A stretch of 64,000 bases of DNA from Cymbidium sinense (lineage: Eukaryota; Streptophyta; Magnoliopsida; Asparagales; Orchidaceae): NCBI GenBank assembly GCA_021442155.1, contig CM038221.1, positions 148,667,601 to 148,731,600 of the forward strand, given 5' to 3'. Below are positions 35,980 through 47,168 of this stretch, one piece after another. The notes under the pieces are model-generated. The model saw only the letters and a list, made by a program, of their open reading frames with translations, did not search any database and was not told where the DNA came from. Every line of letters starts with the position of its first letter. The first letter of the stretch is position 1. Made by a program: the position numbers and the translations under genes.

Positions 35980-38900
35980 TCAATTCACACGATAAATTAG
36001 CTAATTCAAATTGTCTAAGCTTCCAAGGGCAAATTTAAGCCTCCTTGCAATCACTAGAGTGATTCCAAGCTTTCCTCCTTCGAAATTTCCTCTCCTAGTG
36101 TGAAACCAAAATAGGGGAGCTCAATCCCAATTCCAACTCTCTCATCTCTCAACCAAACTTCAATTCCTTACAGACACACCTTCCACGCACGTCATCAAAG
36201 CTACTCAAGTCATTTCCCAAGCTCCAAAGCCACTGGAGCTAGGAGTTCAATCACCATTGAGCTCCAAAGTGATGGAAGTTGATCCATCAAGCAAACCAAG
36301 GGGAATTGGCTTACGTGCTACTCAATAGAACCTCATCTCTACTAGACGAAGCTACCTCCATTGATCCCATCGCTATTCTTGAGCTACGGGGAGGTAATTT
36401 CTCAAAACCATTGAAATAAGAAATTTTTGTTGGAGCTTTTTAAAGAAATTTTGCATGTGAGTCGATCTTGACTGTTGGATGTGTGCGGATTCCTTCCCTG
36501 ATGGTGTGGGTTGATTTTGGAGTGAACCTGAGCTCGGGTGAGCTCAGATTGAGCGGTCCATGAAGGACAGACTCTATCATTCGTTGCTCGTGGGAAGAAG
36601 GATCATGGGTCATCCATTCCGCGTGATTGGAATGGACAACTCTGATCAAATCACAATAGATTTCCTATATTTTCTCCCTTTATGCCATGGGATTGATCTG
36701 TTTGTCTAGATCGATGGTAGGGATATACCTCCGCCGCCTGACTCGCAGATGACTACTTTAATAGACAATCTCGTGGCGCCACATGGAAAGCATGCTGTGT
36801 CAGCATGCCATGTTACATTGATGGGATTAAGGCTTTAATTAGGTTAATTAAGGTGTTTTTATTGCTGAAACTTTAATAATTTATAATAAATTACATAAAA
36901 ATCTAAAAAATATAAATAATGGCTCGTTTTAAAGGTATTTCAAAGGGAATCCATTAAAATAATTCTTAAGTTATTTTAAATAGTAATTTTGGCTTAATTA
37001 GAGTTTAATTGAAAACTTAATTAGTCTAATTACTCTCTAATTAATCAAGCAATCAATTTGAAACTTTCTGAGAATGTTTAGGGGGATGACCTCTGCCTCT
37101 CTTATTTTTCTTGGAATCTATTGGTTGATTAATTGGGAAATTGATTGCTTAAGCTCTAATTTCCTTCTTAACCTAATTAAGTAATAATTAAGTATGTGAA
37201 TAGTAATTAATCAATAAATTGGACCCTTTAATCACTGTTTAATAGTGGGGAGACTTAGGGAATTGGATTGGGGCCTCCCTCCTAATCTTTCCCCTAAGTT
37301 TCCTTCTCTTTTTCAACAAAAATACTAAGTGAAGATTAATTAACTAATTAATGACTTAATTAGTTAAATTGAAACTCAAATCATGCCAAATCATGTTTGA
37401 TTAAGTAAGATGCTTATGTGATTACTTTGGGTCCTCTTTCATAACCTTTTCTCACTTAAACCCATTTCATTTCAAAGGTTAACCAATTAAATTTTCTAAT
37501 TAAACAAAGAAGAATGTATTAATGACTTGCTTAACCTAATTAAAAGGGTAATTGTCTCTAATTTCTCTTAATTGATCCATGGGTAGAGCTTTAGGTGTTT
37601 AATAGCCTAAAGAGGGTTAATAAAATTATTGTTAGCTCATATGTGTGAGAAAACCATAAAAGTAATTAATGAAGTTCTTTAAGCTTAATTAAATAATGAT
37701 TGTAAGCTAATTGTATTAGGCCCCTTTCATTTCATAAGATCATTGCTATTTACCTTTCAATTCACTTGCATATTGTATTGGCTCATAATCATTTGATTAA
37801 TTACCTTAAGGTAATATAGGTAAAGGTTAATTAATTGATTTAATTCATACCTTAACTTAATCCATAAAATCAACTTAATTACCTCTCATTAAACTAAATT
37901 AACTCACATGAGGAATGAGAGATTAGAAACCTCTTCTCAAATCTCCTAAATGAAATCAAACATGAAATTGAAAATGATATTAAGAAATTTTGGTTTATTC
38001 TAAATGAACTTATTTAATATGATTGTCCTTAAGAGTTAATTGGATTGAATGAAATCATGTGCTTATGTCCCTTTATTTCTCTTCAATCATATTAAATATT
38101 GTATGTCACTTGATTCATGCATGCATCTCTTGCAAAATCGATTAAATTAAATGGTTTCCTTTATGTCAAGCTTGCATGCGTTGATTTAAATTTAAAATTA
38201 TGTGTGGCTATTATCATTATTAAATCAAAACTATTTTCAAAGTATATATAAATCAATTATAACATATGGAGTGATGAAAATTATTATTATTCATAAGCTT
38301 GCATGTGCCTATAGCTTAGAACATGTGATATGGACTTCTTTTTTCTTTAATCTTCATGGATTTACATAAAAAAAAATTATGAATATTAACAAGTGTATAG
38401 TTCATTTTAAAAGGGCACAACATTTGTTTGGATTCATTCTTATGTATCTCCATGTTAGAATTTAGATAGAATTTTAGCTCACATGTATAAATAATTCAAT
38501 TAAATCAACATATAACTTTTGCATGATTTTCATTCTTGTAGTCACGTGTATATTCATGTGTATTTAAGAATAACGGGTATATTTAGTGTGGGCATTCTGG
38601 GGATGCACGACTTTAAGTAGCCCCAATGAGGTCTTTACCTCACTCCCCTAGTTAACAATGGCGAAGTATGACGATGCACAACTTTAAAAATGACTTAAGC
38701 TAAGCATGAAAGAGAGTAATCCTCTTTTTTTCTCTCTTTATAACACTTACTTGCTAAGTGCTAATCAAATAAAAGAAAATAAATACTAAGTAAAATATTC
38801 AAATCATTTAAATCACTTGAAGTGAAATCAACCTCTTATGATTAAATGCCTTTCAGACTTAGAAAATACAACTCCAATGCTTAGTTAGGACATGTCATTT

Positions 38901-40954
38901 ATTGCTTTATGTTAGAGCAGTGCATGGTATAATGTATGTTTTATTTTGTGATGTATTATTTTAGACTGGATGTTAGAGTGTATATTTCGTAGACTGGATG
39001 TTAGGCCGCTGTTAACCTATGCATGTTTTCTATAGGAGATTGTGCTTAAGGGTTTGCTTAAAAATAAATATAAATGCTCTTTTGCAGGTTTCTTAATCTC
39101 CTAAGTATAATCCAAATTAGGACAGGTGGGCTTGGTTATCCATGTGCAGGGTGCTAAGTCCAAATTATACATATAACTGCTTGGGTTGTATGGTGTGTTT
39201 AGCTAACACTTATTTTGTAGGTGTAGTTATAATTACTTTTCCTATTTTTAATGTAATTAGCATTAGGAATTAAGATTAGTGTTATGGGAGATTAGGATGA
39301 GCAGTGACTAGAAGGCTTTGTCTTAGGAGGCTCTGTGATGCCTTTAAAGCAAGCATATCCAAATAAAAGAAGACATGATGATATGAAGTATGAAGAAAAG
39401 AAGACCCCCATAATACTTATTCATTTATAAATTATAATTATTCTTTTATGTTTTGGATTGTATAAGGGTAGAGCTCAGCTACCCAATTTCTCTTTTTGAG
39501 TTGTGCGGTGGTACCAAGTTGCATCGACTTATTATTCTTTTGCACCAGTTATAAAATTGTTTGATGTTATGTTTAACTTGTGCATTAGAAATGGCATGCC
39601 TCTTCATAGTTTCTTTAAGATTGGTGTTTGTTGTATGGTCTGAATGCGATTAGGCTCTTAGAAAAAATAAATTTTTTACCCAACTACAACTCATAACTAA
39701 AGTTTTAGATTATTCATAACCTTACAATAAAAGCCTACTCATTAAATAAGATAATTAAAAGATTTAGCAACCCCTTAGCTAAATGTTATATGTTTCAGAT
39801 CACGCATGCATATTCTTTCTCTCTTAAAATAGGTGATTTCCATCCTTACATGATAGGGGAATGCTTGACCTGTGAGGGAATCCTTTATAGTAGAAAACAC
39901 CCCTTTTTGCTGATTTAGCCAATAATCTCATTTCATCATGCATTTAGACATGTGAAAATCACATGACCTTTGTCAAGATGAAGTGTCAAAAATCAAATAA
40001 AAATTGAAAAGATTTGCATTATATTAAGTCATTACTCATACCACTCATGCTCTAGTCTCTTAGGGAGTGGGTTTAAGGACTTTAGTTTCTTTCTAAATAA
40101 TAACAACCTAACTATGTTGCAAAATCATAGGACTTACCTACATGGTTTTAAAGCATAGAAGAAGTTAGCTGACTGCCACTTTAGGCGGTTATAAGTCCAG
40201 CAGTTGGGTAGTCTACTCTCTCTTGTGGAGGTAAACCATATGCCCATTTTCACTTAAATTTAGGTCATATTTTAGCTCTTGCTAAAGGTCCCTAGATTTA
40301 GGATCTGAGGTTGCTATTTCTTTCAAGCTACAAGCATAAATCCTCACCCCTTAGGCATTCCCCTAACCTTGTGTTGGTGGATTGTAAGCCTCGTAATCAA
40401 ATAAAATTTCAACGCAAATAAATAATTCTTCTCACTTTCAAACATATAAAGCTCAACTATATGATAAATTGGAATACTCACTATGCCTCCTAATATCATG
40501 ATCATTTCCTACTTATTCCCTTTGGCTTCTAAAATAAGTATCTCCTTTTGAACTATCCCATTTTATTTTCCCAACAAAATAAATTTGTTGATAGTCTTAC
40601 CCTTGAAATCTTTGGAGACAACAATTGCTTACTTTAATCGAGAGTATTCCTAAGGAACTCACCTTCCTTAGGATGTAATTAACTATGGGGGCTTGCCCCC
40701 ATAGGAAACTTTAGAACCCAGTTTAATATAAACTCTACTTTATTCATCCATGTAAAGTAGGAAAAAAATCTTTGGTATATTCGAAGTCCCATCATGCCTT
40801 AGGAGTCCTTATTAGGTGATTAGGTCCATTGAATGGTGATTTCTTTATCTTTTGAGATAGTATATCATACCTCAATGTCATACTCGGCCACTTCAATAAG
40901 TACACTTTCAGATCTGCGTGATGTCCCCCATATACATATCAAAAAAAACACCAC

Positions 40955-41382
40955 ACTTCCAAAATAAGTCTCTCCTTTTGAACTATTTCATTTGATTTTT
41001 CTAAACATAACCAATTTATTAATAGTCTTACCCTCAAAATCTTTGGAGATAATAATTTCCTACTTTGATCGAGAGTATTCCTAAGGAACTCACCTTCCTT
41101 AGGATGTAATTAACTATGGGGGCTTGCCCTCATAAAGAACTTTAGAACTCAATTTAATATAAACCCTACTTTATTCATCCATATAAAGTAGAGGAAAAAT
41201 CTCAGGTATATTTGATAACCCATCATGTCTTAGGAGTCCTTATTAGGCGATTAAGTCCATTGAAGGGTGATCCCTCTATCTTTTGAGATAGTACATCATA
41301 CCTCAATTTCGTACCCGATCACTTTAATAAGTACACCCTCGGATCTGTGGTGTTCCCCATATACTTTCCAAAATAAACACCA
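40955..41382 (+). repeat. 428-bp tandem duplication of the LTR B tail
   Basis: Starts CTTCCAAAATAAGTCTCTCC and repeats 40,525-40,953 almost base for base (shared CGAGAGTATTCCTAAGGAAC and AACTATGGGGGCTTGCCC). Both copies end in AACACCAC. Confidence 0.8.
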
Positions 41383-41387
41383 CTTGG

Positions 41388-44300
41388 GGAATGATGTCCC
41401 GATCAAGATCCCATGGTTCCATCCCATCTCGTGGTCCCTAGTCTTAGTTAGAGGTGGGCTTCACGTGATCGAAGGATCCTTGTCAGCAGCCATGGGTTGC
41501 GACTTCCAAGGGAACCTTGTAGACCTAGGGTGGAGTTTGTCTAAGGGGACAAATACAAGTCAACCTTAGCTAACAAAGGGTTTTTCCCCTAATCAAATAT
41601 ATTTTATAGTTCATAGATCAAAGAGCAAAGACATTGGGGAACATACGAGCTACGATCGTGACTGTAATTTAGTGGTGTCATTTTGCGACAAGCCACCCGG
41701 TCAGAGGGCTATGGTCATAATCGTCATTTATGTAGTGTCATTTTATGGCAAAATCTTGCAGATAGAGGACATGGGCCACATCCTTATAGGCTTAAGATTA
41801 TTTGAGCATGAAAAAAGTTATGTATTTGATTTGACATTAGCTCTTTGTGAGCAAATTTTTTTTTTAAATTTGTCACCCTCGACAAACGATTGAGGATGGG
41901 TGGATGGATTTTACTTTAAATTTAAATAATTAATTTTATTTAATTTATATTTTTGAATTTGAATATTTGATCATTTTATAATTGATTTGAATTTTAACAT
42001 ATAAAGATTGATCATTTAAACCATAGTAGTAATAGCCTTTTGATCGCATGACTATTGTTGTTGGCTAGACCATGTCTATCTCTTTTCTATAGAGGATCAG
42101 GTCTAAATTCCCAAGATTTATAATCATCTAAATCTGGTCAACTCTAGCTTGAGCGTTGAGGATCGAGTTTGGAACTTTTCACTTGGGAGCTTGAACTTCA
42201 GAAGCCATGTCAATGAGTTTATTTTTTGTAATTGTATGACAGAATTTGCTTCTTAGATATTATTAAATTAAATTTCTTATAACATCATAATTGGGTTTTT
42301 TAGGTTGTGTTAATCAGGACTTGGTCCTAAGACCAAACTGAGAATCAACCCGCGCAGCATCCTCAAATACTGAGTTTAAGAATTCAGCATAGTGGCAGGT
42401 CCCATGTGGGTTTTTTCTTTTAATTAAAGTGTTCATATGAACTTTCAAATAATTTAATATATTTTGATATCAACGATTTGATAGGTATTTTGAACACTTG
42501 AATTCAATTAGGAGTTTATCTTATGATACATGCATATCAAGTTAAATTCATCTGGATATTTATATGAGTTTTAAAAAATATCCAAGTTGAATTTAATAAA
42601 TACCTTATGAAGCATGTGAGGTTTATTTAGAACTGAAATTAATGCCTTCTCTATGCTTGTATGATGTGTTGCGAATCCAGTGGTGTTGTTGTTATATACT
42701 TATATTGCAATTCAAATCATTGCATTCTTTCTTGCATTTAAATTATTAATGAGCTAAATGTAAGCAAGAAAGTTATTTAGCTCGCACTCAAGAAAGAACA
42801 AATGAGTTTGCTGCAAACGTCTTGTGACTCTTATTCAACTTGCATTCATATCAGAATGCTAGCTTTCAAGCTTGTTAAAAGCTTCCTATGATCCAATTGT
42901 ATGTTTAACTAAATTTCTCTTTATACCATTTAGAGTGAGATATTATAGGAGATGCACCCAAATTCATTGATGAGCTATTAATTTATTGTGAGTCTCATTT
43001 AAATATTCTAAATTGCTTTTTTTATTATGTAATATGAATTATAAAACATGATGTATGTGCACATCTGAAAGTCTTGGTTATGCTCATAGATAAACTACTT
43101 GGCTCCACCATAGATCATTGTTGCATAAGATGCAACATAATCCAATCATTCATTAAGGAGCTTTAGGTATGCTTGCCAACATGTTACTTAGCTCCGCCAT
43201 AGGTCTCTTATGAATCTCATTCGATTTTTTCTCTCTTTTTTTTAAACATGACAATCAACAAATTTCCTATGCTTTTAGTTTTACATTAAAAATACAAACT
43301 CAAATAGACTTTGAGAGTGTAGTATTCATAACTATCGACAAGTCATCAAGTTATGCTTATGAGTAAGATATTGAATCTTTCATAGTCATTTATTCTGAGT
43401 TTGAATCAATCTAGCTCTTTTAATATGCAATATTATTTGAATCCTCACAAAGTTTTATTCTTGCTCATCCAAACATCATCGTGTTTCATATAAGGCTTTG
43501 CATATCATATCAAAGTCTTTTGTGGATATTACTTGTCTTTTATAATAAGCTTTCAAATCCTTTATATATGTACTGTTTTACTTATGCTTAATTTTATTCT
43601 TCATTATCCACTTCATTCATGTAAGATAGCACAAATATTTGTTGGAGGTTTTCACTTGTATCCTTTAGCAAACATTCAAACTTATTATAAATCTCGAGTT
43701 CTTCTAGGATTTCACCAATTTGTCCAATGAGGGTTGTAGTGGTGTCCAATTGTACATTTAATAGTCATGGGTATACTCATTGGCTATCCGATCATGTTCT
43801 TGTTTGTAAGTTATTTCCCAAGTCCTTTGTGATCTAGTTTTGCCATTAATCTTTGTTTAAAGATGATCTTTCAAGTTTATTATACACTATTTTCTTTATA
43901 AGCTTCATTTGAATTCTATTATTACTCATGCGAGCTATTGGATCCCATGTCGTTCAATTTCCTCTCGGCATCACCCCCTGAAATGCTAGAGCGGGCTTGG
44001 TCACCGCGCAACGAAGATTGCGTATGAGTAGTATAAACCACGGCCTAAGTCTTCATTTTCCCTATCACGCTACAAAGAGCGTGTATAGGTTACCTGCACA
44101 AATGAAATCATGTAATTTTTCTCTTCGCGTCACAAGTGTCGCCTACGAGTTTTCCCCGCAGTGCTACAAAGATCGTGTATAGGTTCCGCTCGTCGCACCA
44201 AATGCACTGCATATAGGATCTAAGTAGGATTTAGCTTACACTATGCCAAACAACGAGAACTATAGTTCTGAATCCTACAGAACTTTGCCTTATCTCCTCC

Positions 44301-45752
44301 ACATTCTATCCAAAGTTTTAGATTGGATGAATTCGAGTAATGGGTTGCTCGACTTGAAATCCTCTTGGCCCATTATCTCCTTGGGCTCTGTACAGCAAAT
44401 GGAAAGTGGGGCTGAATGGTCGTCGGATTTGATCGAGATCCAGGATAGATTTAACTTAAATCTAGCCAATGATAATCTCTAAAGTCAATTTAGCATGGCA
44501 AAATCTAGGAATGCAGTTAATAGGCAGAGTCATGGGATTTAGGCAAATTGAGGCAAGTGCGAAGTGGAAGGGAAGGTAGCAGCAAACTGGAGATTGATGG
44601 ACGAGATTTCGCTAGCTGCCTATGTCAGCCGGAGATAAGATGTCGTCAGATTTGGAGCTGGCACAGTGAGGACGGGATTTCCTGGCTTCGGCTCTCTGTG
44701 GAGTTCGGCCAGGTTGTCGTCCGCAAAGGAAGCCGGACTGGAGGTAGGGCTCGCGTGCGTAGGATTCGAACCGAGAGGGAGGGAGGGAGGATCAGTTCCT
44801 GTTGAGAGAACGTTGGCCGAAGAGGAAGTTCACTGCTCAGCTAGGCAGTGCGTTCAGCTGATCCGCTCACGAGGACGAGACACGGGCTCGCGTTCGCTGC
44901 TTGGCTCGCACGACTAGGAGGAAGAAACAGATGAAAGGGGAGGGAGTTCGATGCTGGCCTTTGTTTTCTCGTCTAAGGGAAAACGAGAGCGAAAGGGGTT
45001 CGTTTCAATCCCGAGAAGAGGAAGAGCGAGGCTCGGGTTTTCTGTCCGTTTTCGTTGCGTGTGTGAGGATGATGGGATAAAATGGTATGGGAGGGATGAT
45101 GTGGAGGACTGTTATTGATCAAATGAGAGGTGGAGGTATGGGAATAACGGCTGCGAGTATCAAAAAATTGACTTGATGTGATAATTAGTCAAATTTATCT
45201 CAAAATACGTGCTAATCTTATTCAAATTTTAAACGCGACAACCTTAGTAAAATTGGATGTTTATTCTAGATAATTTCAATCTTCCAGATGCAATAGTGCA
45301 GTCCGTTTCGCGATCGGAGGTCATTTGGTTCAATTTGGCGATGAATTGGGTCATTTTTAATTCAAAAATACGCATTATCACTTTAGATCGCTCAACATTC
45401 GCGTAGATTAGTCTGAATTAAGCATGGACAGTCTCATTTGATAGATTTCAATGTTTTGAAATACGGCAATCAATTTGACGGAGATCATTTTGGCATCGTC
45501 GTAGCTCCTCGATATCGATGCGAACGCTGGCCTCTTGATTAGTCGACCATCGGATTATGCAAAATATATTTTGATTAATTTTGATGTTCTAAATACGATG
45601 ACGAAGTCCGTTCATCGATCAGAGATCTTTTGAATCAATTTTGGCGACTCCCAGTGTATTTCAGTTTTGATTTGCACGATATCGAATCCGAAGCTAGTCG
45701 AATTTCTCTCATGAGCTCAACTCGACTTATGTAGTATACATTGAGATCAACA
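41388..45752 (-). repeat. 5' LTR of element A, upstream part
   Basis: On the minus strand it starts TGTTGATCTCAATG at 45,752. Positions 45,752-45,061 match 11,754-11,066 and act as U3. Next (45,060-44,550) comes a GC-rich block with oligopurine and oligopyrimidine runs, probably the promoter-proximal leader. 44,480-41,390 is AT-rich, with imperfect internal duplications: 43,085-43,120 versus 43,190-43,225 (GGCTCCACCATAG-like), 44,070-44,090 versus 44,163-44,183 (CTACAAAGA.CGTGTATAGG), and 41,660-41,780 (TAGTGTCATTTT twice). Short open frames at 44,548-44,917 and 43,997-44,182 are not recognisable proteins. Confidence 0.65.
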
Positions 45753-45769
45753 CAAGTGCATACAAAATT

Positions 45770-46021
45770 GGCAATTTTTTTAAATTAAGTATGGTTAGAA
45801 GCTTAATTAGGTAATTAAGTATTAATAAAAAAAATTAAGAATAGGTATAGTTATTCACCATCGCCACATTCCGGTGAGCTCGTGAAATTGAGACTAGTTG
45901 TGAAGCACTCTGAACCCGATCGTGATTTGTCTTGGACGACTATATCTATTCTTAAATTTTTTTTATTAATATTTAATTACCTAATTAACATTCTAATGAT
46001 ACTTAATTTAAAAAAATTACC
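45770..46021. mobile_element. Mutator-like miniature inverted-repeat element (252 bp)
   Basis: The two ends are inverted copies of about 85 bp (45,770-45,855 and 45,936-46,021), starting GGCAATTTTTTTAAATTAAG and, on the other strand, GGTAATTTTTTTAAATTAAG. They are flanked by an exact 9-bp direct repeat TACAAAATT (45,761-45,769 and 46,022-46,030). Long inverted ends plus a 9-bp target duplication are the hallmark of Mutator-like elements. There is no coding capacity, so it is non-autonomous. It lies 18 bp outside the LTR start of element A and about 340 bp upstream of the first MIR399 promoter. Confidence 0.85.
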
Positions 46022-46335
46022 TACAAAATTTCAGTACAATTCTTTAAAGTGAGAGTTATATTCAGTACTGTAATTCCAACTGTTACCAGGCTCTTATTAT
46101 TACCTGAACCTCCTTGAATTCACTGTGTTACGCAGAACGATTCATTAAAAGGTTAATAGGCATTAAAAAATCATTTATCAACGAAAGGTAACAACCATGA
46201 AAAATACGAGAATATAATATTTCTGAAGATGGAATAAATATTTTGCTTTTGCGAGGAATGATAAAGAAAACTGGACCAGTACAGTCGTGCTCACAACGAG
46301 ATAGAAAAGAAAAGCAAAGGGCACAATAATGGAAG

Positions 46336-46400
46336 CTCCTCAAGAATAGTTCAAAGCAGCATATCCAAGCCCGTATTACTGTGATTCACCCACCCTTATA
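46336..46400 (+). promoter_or_regulatory. MIR399-1 promoter: PHR1-type site and TATA-like box
   Basis: GCATATCC at 46,359-46,366 fits GNATATNC, the P1BS site bound by PHR1-type MYB factors under phosphate starvation. A TATA-like TTATAAGTA starts at 46,396, about 95 bp before the hairpin. The segment from CTCAAGAATAGT (46,338) to the hairpin is homologous to 58,248-58,380 upstream of MIR399-3, and the P1BS is kept in both. Confidence 0.65.
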
Positions 46401-46484
46401 AGTAGTGAACATATGAAGCAGAAGTTCGGCAATAATGAAATCAATCAAGTTCTTAAATTGTCGAGTGAAGGGGAAGTGGCCCTG

Positions 46485-46620
46485 TGGGGTTTCAGAATAA
46501 CAGGCAAATCTCCTTTGGCAAAAAGAATATAAAATTCTTGTAGTATTATTTGTATCAAACTATAAGTTTTTTATTTATTAATTCCGAGCCAAAGGAGAAT
46601 TGTCCTGTTATTCAACAACA
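46485..46620 (+). ncRNA. MIR399: MIR399-1 precursor hairpin
   Basis: The 5' arm (GAATAACAGGCAAATCTCC then TTTGGC, 46,495-46,519) pairs with the 3' arm (GCCAAAGGAGAATTGTCC then TGTTATTC, 46,588-46,613); the loop is about 65 nt. The miR399 position is 46,587-46,607 and begins AGCCAAAGGAGAATTGTCC. It differs from the usual family sequence at base 1 (A for U) and base 17 (U for C). In plants miR399 directs cleavage of PHO2 (an E2 ubiquitin-conjugating enzyme) mRNA and so raises phosphate uptake. A P1BS and a TATA-like box lie just upstream. The precursor is likely real; the two changes leave the exact mature product uncertain. The overlapping upstream minus ORF (46,343-46,128) is not a gene. Confidence 0.85.
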
Positions 46621-46791
46621 CAAAAACAAGAAGGATACATGAATGCTTACCGGGTAATTATGATGGAAGACTTTCCAACTAAACAAGGTAAACAAAACTT
46701 ACAGACTCATTAAACGTAATGGATTTTTTTTTTCTGATTTCTGTAAATGGTATCGATGGACAAATAAAACACGACGTACCTGCATGCATGG

Positions 46792-46795
<4 letters not shown>

Positions 46796-46837
<42 letters not shown>
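46796..46837. repeat. (TA)n microsatellite
   Basis: About 21 TA units. Repeated-dipeptide ORFs here are artefacts. Confidence 0.95.
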
Positions 46838-46840
<3 letters not shown>

Positions 46841-46906
46841 TAAATTTCTATTATTAATCACATACTTTTAAGAGGAGTGGCTAAAATTATAATTTTATTA
46901 CATTAA

Positions 46907-47165
46907 GGGTCTGTTTGGGGAAGTTGGTTGTAACAGCTTTTTTGAAAAGTTTCTGTGTGTATTATAAATAATTTTCTTTTTAAAAAATTTAAAAAATAGC
47001 TTTCTGATAATCACAACACTAACCGTTCTGATACTCAAAATAATTTTTTTTCCACAGAACTTTCTAAAAAATAGCCGAAAATATTAGTAGTCAAATGAAT
47101 TTATTTTACTTTCCGGCTACTTTCTAAAAAAATAAAGCAGCCAAAAAACTGTCCCAAATGCACCC
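46907..47165. mobile_element. PIF/Harbinger-like (Tourist-type) miniature element (259 bp)
   Basis: The ends are inverted: GGGTCTGTTTGGGG on the left and, on the other strand, GGGTGCATTTGGGA on the right, with further imperfect pairing inward. The flanking TAA on both sides (46,904-46,906 and 47,166-47,168) fits the 3-bp TWA duplication of PIF/Harbinger elements. Non-coding. It lies about 290 bp downstream of MIR399-1. An hAT origin is less likely because no 8-bp duplication is seen. Confidence 0.7.
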
Positions 47166-47168
47166 TAA

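Larger units (their letters stand above)
18913..41382 (+). mobile_element. Element B: Tat-lineage Ty3/gypsy element inserted in A, with solo LTR D inside
   Basis: Plus-strand order: shortened 5' LTR (18,913-21,052), pol remnant (21,052-23,490), repeat-rich 3' UTR, polypurine tract at 26,066-26,073, and a 3' LTR (26,079-27,902, then 35,396-41,382) split by solo LTR D. The 5' LTR runs straight into the end of the RT domain; primer site, leader, gag, protease and most of RT are missing. Flanks gttgg/cttgg agree at 4 of 5 bases. The 5' LTR resembles the 35,396-41,382 part more closely than LTR D (compare 20,160-20,260 with 40,024-40,110 and 34,458-34,550), which supports this pairing. Confidence 0.75.
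35396..41382 (+). repeat. 3' LTR of element B, second part
   Basis: This continues the LTR interrupted at 27,902: GACC-word block (35,396-35,620), promoter block with TATA at 35,967-35,979, AT-rich middle (36,840-38,880), conserved tail to 40,953, then a second copy of the last 428 bp (40,955-41,382). The outer end is AAATAAACACCA at 41,382. The conserved tail matches 33,300-35,390 in LTR D and 19,515-21,050 in the 5' LTR. The ORF at 41,267-41,569 crosses the LTR end and is not supported. Confidence 0.75.
11065..45752 (-). mobile_element. Element A: oldest Tat-lineage Ty3/gypsy element, split by B and C
   Basis: Minus-strand order: 5' LTR start at 45,752 (TGTTGATCTCAATG), LTR body to about 41,388, interruption by element B, LTR end 18,912-18,591, primer site 18,582-18,565, duplicated leader/gag zone (18,560-17,000), pol (16,962-14,350), repeat-rich 3' UTR, polypurine tract, 3' LTR start near 11,754, cut by element C at 11,065. 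The two LTR starts are shown by about 690 bp of matching sequence (11,066-11,754 versus 45,061-45,752). Bases on either side of element B are gttgg (18,908-18,912) and cttgg (41,383-41,387), a near target duplication that supports rejoining the LTR. The reconstructed LTR would be about 4.7 kb. All coding parts are broken. Confidence 0.75.

Noticed and set aside
26079..41382. Tandem array of LTR copies made by unequal crossing-over
   Set aside because: The joints fit nested insertion better: LTR B stops at 27,902 and resumes at 35,396 at the same internal position, with near-matching 5-base flanks around LTR D.
44548..44917. Two overlapping plus-strand ORFs rich in Arg/Gly
   Set aside because: They are explained by GC-rich purine runs in LTR A; low complexity and no homologous motif.
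46907..47165. hAT assignment for the GGGTCTGTTTGG element
   Set aside because: No 8-bp flanking duplication; a TAA duplication on both sides fits PIF/Harbinger better.
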